Shown: positions 59,385-64,000 of the stretch, piece by piece
Numbering within the stretch: position 1 is the first letter of the stretch
Layout of the letters: each line of letters opens with the position of its first letter
NCBI GenBank assembly: GCA_016294075.1
Contig: JAEDCQ010000007.1
Location: forward strand, 1-64,000
Direction: 5' to 3'
Source: Lachnospiraceae bacterium
GTDB taxonomy: Bacteria > Bacillota > Clostridia > Lachnospirales > Lachnospiraceae
Length of the DNA: 64,000 nucleotides
The notes under the pieces: generated by a model
What the model was told of the DNA's origin: nothing
What the model saw: the letters and a program-made list of their open reading frames with translations, nothing else
The model's database searches: none
Position numbers and translations under genes: made by a program

Positions 59385-59927
59385 TTATTTTTTACCAGTC
59401 TTACCAACTTTACGTCTGATTACTTCATCAGCGTACTTGATACCCTTGCCCTTATAAGGCTCAGGTCTTCTCTTATCTCTGATTTCAGCTGCGTATTGGC
59501 CAACTTTTTCTTTATCAATACCTTTAACAATGATGACGTTCTGTCCGTCAAGTACAGATTCAACACCCTCCGGATCCGTCATTTCTACAGGATGTGAATA
59601 TCCTAAAGATAATGTTAATTTATTACCGGACTTTGCGGCTCTGTAACCAACACCATTGATTTCCAGTTTCTTTTCATATCCTGCTGTAACACCAACAACC
59701 ATATTGTTAATTAAAGTTCTTGTTAATCCGTGTAAAGATTTCATCTTCTTTAAATCGTTAGGTCTTGTTACAACTACTTCAGTACCTTCCACTTTGATTT
59801 CCATCTCTGCGGGTAATACTCTTTCAAGGGTTCCCTTAGGACCTTTTACAGTCACTTTATTATTTTCTGCAACTTCTACAGTAACACCTGCAGGAATCGC
59901 GATTGGCAATCTTCCGATTCGTGACAT
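59385..59927 (-). CDS. rplF: 50S ribosomal protein L6
   Basis: L6 (180 aa), near the factor-binding site. SRIGRLPIAIPAGVTVEV and the C-terminal RRPEPYKGKGIKYADEVIRR are diagnostic. GGAGG precedes the ATG, 13 nt after rpsH. Confidence 0.99.
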   Translation of the reverse strand: MSRIGRLPIAIPAGVTVEVAENNKVTVKGPKGTLERVLPAEMEIKVEGTEVVVTRPNDLKKMKSLHGLTRTLINNMVVGVTAGYEKKLEINGVGYRAAKSGNKLTLSLGYSHPVEMTDPEGVESVLDGQNVIIVKGIDKEKVGQYAAEIRDKRRPEPYKGKGIKYADEVIRRKVGKTGKK

Positions 59928-59939
59928 GCCCGTACCTCC

Positions 59940-60341
59940 TTACCATATGAATGCAAGAACTTCTCCGCCTACGCCGAGCTTTCTTGCTTCTTTATCAGTT
60001 ACTACACCCTGGTTTGTGGAAATGATTGCAATACCGAGACCGCCTAATACTTTAGGGAGTTCTTCTCTGTTTGCATATACACGAAGACCAGGTTTTGAGA
60101 TTCTTTTTAATCCTGTGATAATCTTTTCATTCTTATCTGCACCATATTTCAATGTGATGTGGATAGTCTTGAAGTTACCATCCTCAATAACATCATATTT
60201 TGCGATATAGCCTTCATCTAAAAGGATTTTAGCGATAGCTAACTTCATCTTAGAAGCAGGTACATCTACTGTATCGTGTTTTGCAGTATTTGCATTACGG
60301 ATTCTTGTAAGCATATCTGCAATAGGATCGCTCATTGTCAT
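59940..60341 (-). CDS. rpsH: 30S ribosomal protein S8
   Basis: Primary 16S-binding protein (133 aa) and a known operon regulator in other bacteria. MSDPIADMLTRIRNANTAKH and ISTNQGVVTDKEARKLGVGG are diagnostic. AAGGAGG stands 8-9 nt before the first of two ATGs. A 60-nt structured unit precedes it. Confidence 0.98.
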   Translation of the reverse strand: MTMSDPIADMLTRIRNANTAKHDTVDVPASKMKLAIAKILLDEGYIAKYDVIEDGNFKTIHITLKYGADKNEKIITGLKRISKPGLRVYANREELPKVLGGLGIAIISTNQGVVTDKEARKLGVGGEVLAFIW

Positions 60342-60382
60342 TTGATTTTGCCTCCTTGTTTATTTTACTTGAATTATCTTGG

Positions 60383-60405
60383 GAAAAAGCACACAGTGCT
60401 TTTTC
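60383..60405. repeat. A/T-rich hairpin upstream of rpsH
   Basis: Perfect 10-bp stem (60383-60392 and 60396-60405) with 3-nt loop, adjoining the 60-nt-type unit exactly as the hairpin at 52505-52525 adjoins the rpsK-rpsD array. Confidence 0.65.
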
Positions 60406-60406
60406 G

Positions 60407-60466
60407 AGACGAAACTTAGTGTTTCTTAGCTGACGTTTTTTGTCAGCTTAGAAAAACTTTTCGTCT
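60407..60466 (-). repeat. Fourth copy of the 60-nt structured unit, between rpsZ and rpsH
   Basis: Outer helix GACGAAA with TTTCGTC, internal loop with TTAGT, TTTCT/AGAAA helix, T-T mismatch, and a 7-bp inner helix AGCTGAC/GTCAGCT. The architecture and the kept TAGT...TTCTT sequence match the rpsK-rpsD units, while helices have different sequence. Confidence 0.75.
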
Positions 60467-60651
60467 TACCAGCTAGCCTTTTTAACACCGGGAATCTGGC
60501 CTTTATATGCTAATTCACGGAAGCAGATTCTACAGATTCCGTATTTTCTTAAATAAGCATGTGGACGACCACAGATTTTGCAACGGGAATATTCTCTTGT
60601 AGAGAATTTCTGTTTACGCTGCTGTTTAATCTTCATTGCTGTCTTAGCCAT
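60466..60651 (-). CDS. rpsZ: 30S ribosomal protein S14 type Z
   Basis: Zinc-binding short S14 (61 aa) with CKIC and CRIC (four Cys). AKTAMKIKQQRKQKFSTREY and the end KGQIPGVKKASW are diagnostic. GGAGG precedes the ATG. Its downstream side carries the fourth 60-nt structured unit. Confidence 0.99.
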   Translation of the reverse strand: MAKTAMKIKQQRKQKFSTREYSRCKICGRPHAYLRKYGICRICFRELAYKGQIPGVKKASW

Positions 60652-60682
60652 GAAATTACCTCCTTATATTGAATCACCTTTA

Positions 60683-61222
60683 CTATTTTGCAAAAGGCAT
60701 ATTGAAAAGTCTCAATAATTCACGTGCTTCTTCATCTGTGTTTGCAGTTGTAACAAAGATAACATCCATACCTCTTACCTTATCAATCTTATCATATTCG
60801 ATTTCAGGGAAGATGTACTGTTCTTTGAGACCTAATGCATAATTACCTCTTCCATCGAAGGAATTAGGATTAACACCTCTAAAGTCACGTACACGAGGTA
60901 ATGCAAGGTTTACTAAACGATCCAGAAATTCGTACATTTTCTCGCCACGTAATGTAACTTTACATCCGATTGGCATGCCTTCTCTGATCTTGAAGTTAGC
61001 AACAGAATTTTTTGCCTTTGTAAGAACCGGCTTCTGTCCTGTGATAATTTCCATATCCTTTGCTGCATTTTCAAGAATTTTTGCATTTTCCTTTGCTTCG
61101 CCGATACCCATATTGATTACAATCTTGTCAAGCTTCGGAACCTGCATTTTATTTGTATATCCAAACTTTTTCATTAATGCATCAACGATTTCATCATAGT
61201 ATAAATCTTTAAGTCTGCTCAC
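60683..61222 (-). CDS. rplE: 50S ribosomal protein L5
   Basis: 5S rRNA-binding protein (179 aa). VPKLDKIVINMGIGEAKEN, GQKPVLTKAKNSVANFKIRE and GNYALGLKEQYIFPEIEYD are diagnostic. GGAGG precedes the ATG. Confidence 0.99.
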   Translation of the reverse strand: MSRLKDLYYDEIVDALMKKFGYTNKMQVPKLDKIVINMGIGEAKENAKILENAAKDMEIITGQKPVLTKAKNSVANFKIREGMPIGCKVTLRGEKMYEFLDRLVNLALPRVRDFRGVNPNSFDGRGNYALGLKEQYIFPEIEYDKIDKVRGMDVIFVTTANTDEEARELLRLFNMPFAK

Positions 61223-61245
61223 TTTATTTGCCTCCTTCCTTTGAA

Positions 61246-61557
61246 TTAATCAATTACTTCGCCAGTTGATTTGGCAAAACGGACTTTCTTGTCGTTCTCA
61301 ACTTTAAATCCAACTCTTGTAGCTTTTCCTTTATGAACATACATTACGTTTGAAGCATCAATTGCAGCTTCCTTTGTAACGATACCACCATTCTGGTTAG
61401 CAGCAGATGGCTTTGTATGCTTTTTGATAACGTTGACACCTTCTACGATAACCTTACCGTTCTTTGCATCAACAGAGAGTACCTTACCCTCTTTATCTTT
61501 GTCTTTTCCGGCAATTACCTTAACGGTATCACCCTTTTTAATCTTGAATGTTGCCAT
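61246..61557 (-). CDS. rplX: 50S ribosomal protein L24
   Basis: KOW-domain protein starting 50S assembly (103 aa). FKIKKGDTVKVIAGKDKDKE and VEGVNVIKKHTKPSAANQNG are diagnostic. AGGAGG is 6 nt before the ATG at 61557, so 13 codons of the longest frame, overlapping rplN, were trimmed. Confidence 0.98.
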   Translation of the reverse strand: MATFKIKKGDTVKVIAGKDKDKEGKVLSVDAKNGKVIVEGVNVIKKHTKPSAANQNGGIVTKEAAIDASNVMYVHKGKATRVGFKVENDKKVRFAKSTGEVID

Positions 61558-61567
61558 GCCACACCTC

Positions 61568-61936
61568 CTATAATACTTCCGGAGCCAGAGATACAATCTT
61601 CATGAACTGTTTCTCACGAAGTTCTCTTGCTACGGGTCCAAAAATACGGGTTCCTCTCGGAGTTTTGTCATCTTTAATAATAACTGCAGCATTTTCGTCA
61701 AATCTGATATAAGAACCGTCTTTACGACGTGCGCCCTTAACGGAACGTACAACGACAGCTTTTACAACATCACCTTTTTTTACAACGCCGCCTGGTGTTG
61801 CATCTTTAACGGAAGCAACGATCACATCGCCAATATTTGCATATCTTCTTGTAGATCCGCCCATAACTCTGATGCAGAGTAATTCTTTCGCACCTGTGTT
61901 ATCAGCCACCTTAAGTCTGGTTTCCTGCTGAATCAT
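61568..61936 (-). CDS. rplN: 50S ribosomal protein L14
   Basis: L14 (122 aa). MIQQETRLKVADNTGAKELL and DENAAVIIKDDKTPRGTRIF are diagnostic. GGAGAT precedes the ATG; rpsQ is 48 nt upstream and rplX 10 nt downstream. Confidence 0.99.
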   Translation of the reverse strand: MIQQETRLKVADNTGAKELLCIRVMGGSTRRYANIGDVIVASVKDATPGGVVKKGDVVKAVVVRSVKGARRKDGSYIRFDENAAVIIKDDKTPRGTRIFGPVARELREKQFMKIVSLAPEVL

Positions 61937-61984
61937 GCTAAATCTCCTTCCAATATAAACTTCCCAAACTTGGGATGATTCTGA

Positions 61985-62239
61985 TTATTTTGCTCTTTCG
62001 ATAATGTCAACAAGTCTCCATCTTTTATCTTTTGATAATGGTCTTGTTTCCATAACCTTTACTGTATCACCAATTTTACACTCATTGTTTTCATCATGAG
62101 CTTTTAATTTATAAGTTCTCTTTACAATCTTTCCGTAAAGAGGATGCTTTACATGGTCTTCAATTGCAACGGTAATTGTCTTATCCATTTTATCACTAAC
62201 AACTTTACCGGTACGAGTTTTTCTTAAATTTCTTTCCAC
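61985..62239 (-). CDS. rpsQ: 30S ribosomal protein S17
   Basis: S17 (84 aa). ERNLRKTRTGKVVSDKMDKT and VKHPLYGKIVKRTYKLKAHD are diagnostic. Start codon is GTG at 62239: AAAGGAG stands 7 nt upstream, while the longest frame (TTG at 62257) would place that ribosome binding site inside the gene. Confidence 0.97.
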   Translation of the reverse strand: MERNLRKTRTGKVVSDKMDKTITVAIEDHVKHPLYGKIVKRTYKLKAHDENNECKIGDTVKVMETRPLSKDKRWRLVDIIERAK

Positions 62240-62278
62240 GATTGATCTCCTTTCCAAATCTCACATATTAGTAACAAC

Positions 62279-62488
62279 TTATTCAGCTGCATTTGCCTTC
62301 TGTGTAATTACAGTCTGAATTCTTGCAATATTTTTTCTAACTTCTTTAATTCTTGCAGTGTTGTCTAACTGATTTGTAGCGTTCTGGAATCTCAAATTGA
62401 AAAGTTCTTTTTTAGCAGCCACTAATTCACTTGCTAATTCTGCAGCTGATTTTTTGTTTAAATCTTCTACATACTTATTAGTTTTCAT
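62279..62488 (-). CDS. rpmC: 50S ribosomal protein L29
   Basis: L29 (69 aa), at the exit tunnel. VEDLNKKSAAELASELVAAK and LFNLRFQNATNQLDNTARIK are diagnostic. Its ATG overlaps the rplP end by 11 nt. Start set at 62488, 33 codons into the longest frame. Confidence 0.98.
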   Translation of the reverse strand: MKTNKYVEDLNKKSAAELASELVAAKKELFNLRFQNATNQLDNTARIKEVRKNIARIQTVITQKANAAE

Positions 62489-62915
62489 TTGATACACCGC
62501 CTTCCAAGTCTGCTTTAGAAACAATTTTACATTTACAAGGGAGTTTGTGCATAGCAAGACGTAATGCTTCTCTGGCTGTTTCTTCATTTACGCCGCTGAT
62601 TTCAAACATTACTCTGCCCGGCTTTACTACTGCTACCCAGTATTCTAATGTTCCCTTACCGGAACCCATACGAGTTTCAGCAGGTTTTGCTGTAACCGGT
62701 TTGTCAGGGAAAATTTTAATCCAAACCTGACCACCACGTTTTGTATGACGTGTCATAGCAATACGGGCTGCTTCAATCTGATTTGATTTAATCCAACAAG
62801 GCTCTGTAGCCACAAGTCCAAATTCACCATGTGTTATTGTGTTACCGCGCAGCGCTTTTCCTGCCATAGAACCACGGAACTGCTTACGACGTTTCACTCT
62901 TTTCGGCATTAACAT
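62478..62915 (-). CDS. rplP: 50S ribosomal protein L16
   Basis: L16 (145 aa), positions tRNA and RRF. MPKRVKRRKQFRGSMAGKAL, GGQVWIKIFPDKPVTAKPAE and MGSGKGTLEYWVAVVKPG are diagnostic. Its ATG overlaps the rpsC stop (TAATG). Confidence 0.99.
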   Translation of the reverse strand: MLMPKRVKRRKQFRGSMAGKALRGNTITHGEFGLVATEPCWIKSNQIEAARIAMTRHTKRGGQVWIKIFPDKPVTAKPAETRMGSGKGTLEYWVAVVKPGRVMFEISGVNEETAREALRLAMHKLPCKCKIVSKADLEGGVSNEN

Positions 62916-63571
62916 TATTTATCGCTCCCTTCCTTATTAGCTTTTGTAGGAAGTACCTCTCCTTTATAAATCCATACCTTAACGCCAACCTTACCATATG
63001 TTGTGTCTGCTTCTGCAAAACCATAATCGATGTCAGCTCTTAATGTCTGAAGCGGAATAGTTCCTTCACTGTAGAATTCTGTACGGGCCATATCAGCTCC
63101 GCCTAAACGTCCTGAACAGCTTGTCTTGATACCTAAAGCTCCTGCTTTCATTGTTCTTGACATTGTAGACTTCATAGCTCTTCTGAAAGATACACGGTTT
63201 TCAAGCTGCTGTGCAATATTCTCAGCTACTAACTGGGCATCCTTATCAGGTCTCTTGATTTCTTTGATATCTACAAGTACCTTCTTATCTGTTAATTTGG
63301 AAAGTTCCTGCTTTGTAACTTCAATTTCATTTCCACCCTTACCGATTACGACGCCCGGCTTTGCTGTGTGGATAACAACTTTTACTCTGTCGGATGCTCT
63401 TTCGATTTCAATCTTGGAAACACCGGCAGCAAATAATTTTTTCTTTAAGAATTTTCTGATGTTATAATCTTCAACTAAGAAATCTGAAAATTCAGCATCT
63501 GCATACCATTTAGAATCCCATTCTTTGATAACGCCGACTCTCAGACCATGAGGATTAACTTTCTGTCCCAT
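62915..63571 (-). CDS. rpsC: 30S ribosomal protein S3
   Basis: S3 (218 aa), at the mRNA entry. GQKVNPHGLRVGVIKEWDSK, the KH segment VVIHTAKPGVVIGKGGNEIE and IKTSCSGRLGGADMARTEFY are diagnostic. GGAGAT precedes the ATG, 14 nt after rplV. Confidence 0.99.
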   Translation of the reverse strand: MGQKVNPHGLRVGVIKEWDSKWYADAEFSDFLVEDYNIRKFLKKKLFAAGVSKIEIERASDRVKVVIHTAKPGVVIGKGGNEIEVTKQELSKLTDKKVLVDIKEIKRPDKDAQLVAENIAQQLENRVSFRRAMKSTMSRTMKAGALGIKTSCSGRLGGADMARTEFYSEGTIPLQTLRADIDYGFAEADTTYGKVGVKVWIYKGEVLPTKANKEGSDK

Positions 63572-63585
63572 GTTTAATCTCCTTT

Positions 63586-63972
63586 CTATCTTTCATCAAG
63601 AACTACTGTGATATTGCTCATTCTCTTTTCGATTCTGTAAGCTCTACCCTGTGCTCTAGGTTTTACTCTCTTCATTGTAGGTCCTTTGTTTGCATAGCAC
63701 TCTGCGATGTAGAGATTATCACGGTTCATTCCGTTATTGTTTTCAGCGTTGGCAATTGCTGATTCTAATAATTTCTTAATAAGACTTGATGCATATCTTG
63801 GATTGTAGGTTAAAATACCAAGTGCTGTTGTAACATCCTTTCCTCTGATTGCATCTAATACGAAACATGCTTTCTGAACAGATACTCTTGCATAAGATAA
63901 CTTAGCAGATGGTCTTGTATCTTTATTAGCATTTCTTTCTCTTTTTATTTGGGATCTATGTCCTTTAGCCAT
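63586..63972 (-). CDS. rplV: 50S ribosomal protein L22
   Basis: L22 (128 aa), lines the exit tunnel. PSAKLSYARVSVQKACFVLD and AENNNGMNRDNLYIAECYAN are typical; the beta-hairpin that lines the tunnel is around RVKPRAQGRAYRIEKRMSN. AAAGGAGG precedes the ATG. The rest of the S10 operon lies outside the window. Confidence 0.99.
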   Translation of the reverse strand: MAKGHRSQIKRERNANKDTRPSAKLSYARVSVQKACFVLDAIRGKDVTTALGILTYNPRYASSLIKKLLESAIANAENNNGMNRDNLYIAECYANKGPTMKRVKPRAQGRAYRIEKRMSNITVVLDER

Positions 63973-64000
63973 GTTTAGTAAATCCTCCTTTCAGATTTAT

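Noticed and set aside
59656..60210. Plus-strand open frame of about 184 codons across rplF-rpsH
   Set aside because: Antisense to two ribosomal-protein genes with no independent support.
1..64000. Intact insertion sequences, integrases or prophage genes
   Set aside because: No transposase, integrase, terminase or capsid-like protein is recognisable; only short fragments and one MITE-like repeat were found.

Overview
The window looks like chromosomal DNA of a low-GC anaerobic Firmicute, most likely Lachnospiraceae (Clostridia). Reasons: the S10/spc/alpha ribosomal-protein operon in Firmicute order, ending in rpsD-rpoA-rplQ with a long L17; a KOW/L14e-like gene beside infA and map; zinc-ribbon S14; ecfA1-ecfA2-ecfT-truA-rplM-rpsI; a FeoA-FeoB fusion; YolD next to a Y-family polymerase; CIRCE and Gram-positive LexA boxes. 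No rRNA, CRISPR, prophage or intact insertion sequence is visible. Family-level placement is an inference from gene content.

Layout. 0-13 kb: stress and DNA metabolism on the minus strand (htpG with CIRCE, a PrsA-like foldase, sbcDC, thyA-folA, a beta-CASP metallo-hydrolase, and an SOS locus in which yolD and a Y-family polymerase diverge from a small unknown gene across one LexA operator). 13-16.5 kb: tRNA-Gly, a membrane GH3 glycosidase and a gene-poor stretch holding a receiver-domain remnant and a strongly promoted but decayed small ORF. 16.5-21 kb: the aspartate-family operon (ACT regulator, hom, ApgM-like protein, lysC). 21-38 kb: housekeeping and metabolic genes (glyA, lipid kinase plus PAP2-like protein, glycosyltransferase, mutY, holA, azlCD, ilvE, proA, feoAB) with a decayed HD-GYP gene. 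38-44.4 kb: an accessory stretch (Cu/Zn SOD, MATE pump, CarD, flavoprotein, esterase remnant, toxin-antitoxin pair, GNAT, TetR) in which several genes carry internal deletions or truncation. 44.4-64 kb: rpsI-rplM, truA, ECF transporter, a cell-wall M15 peptidase, and rplQ through rplV.

The most interesting unexplained signal is a structured RNA-like element inside the ribosomal-protein operon. Three 60-nt tandem units separate rpsK from rpsD, and a fourth, related unit separates rpsZ from rpsH. Units differ in sequence, but their inner and outer helices are preserved by compensatory changes, and a short internal-loop sequence and a mismatch are kept. Other good leads are a 135-bp inverted-repeat element between secY and adk, twin hairpins with identical 8-nt loops in the rplM leader, metal- and DNA-damage operators sitting exactly in promoter spacers (feoAB, SOS locus), and an ApgM-like protein placed where a homoserine kinase would be expected.
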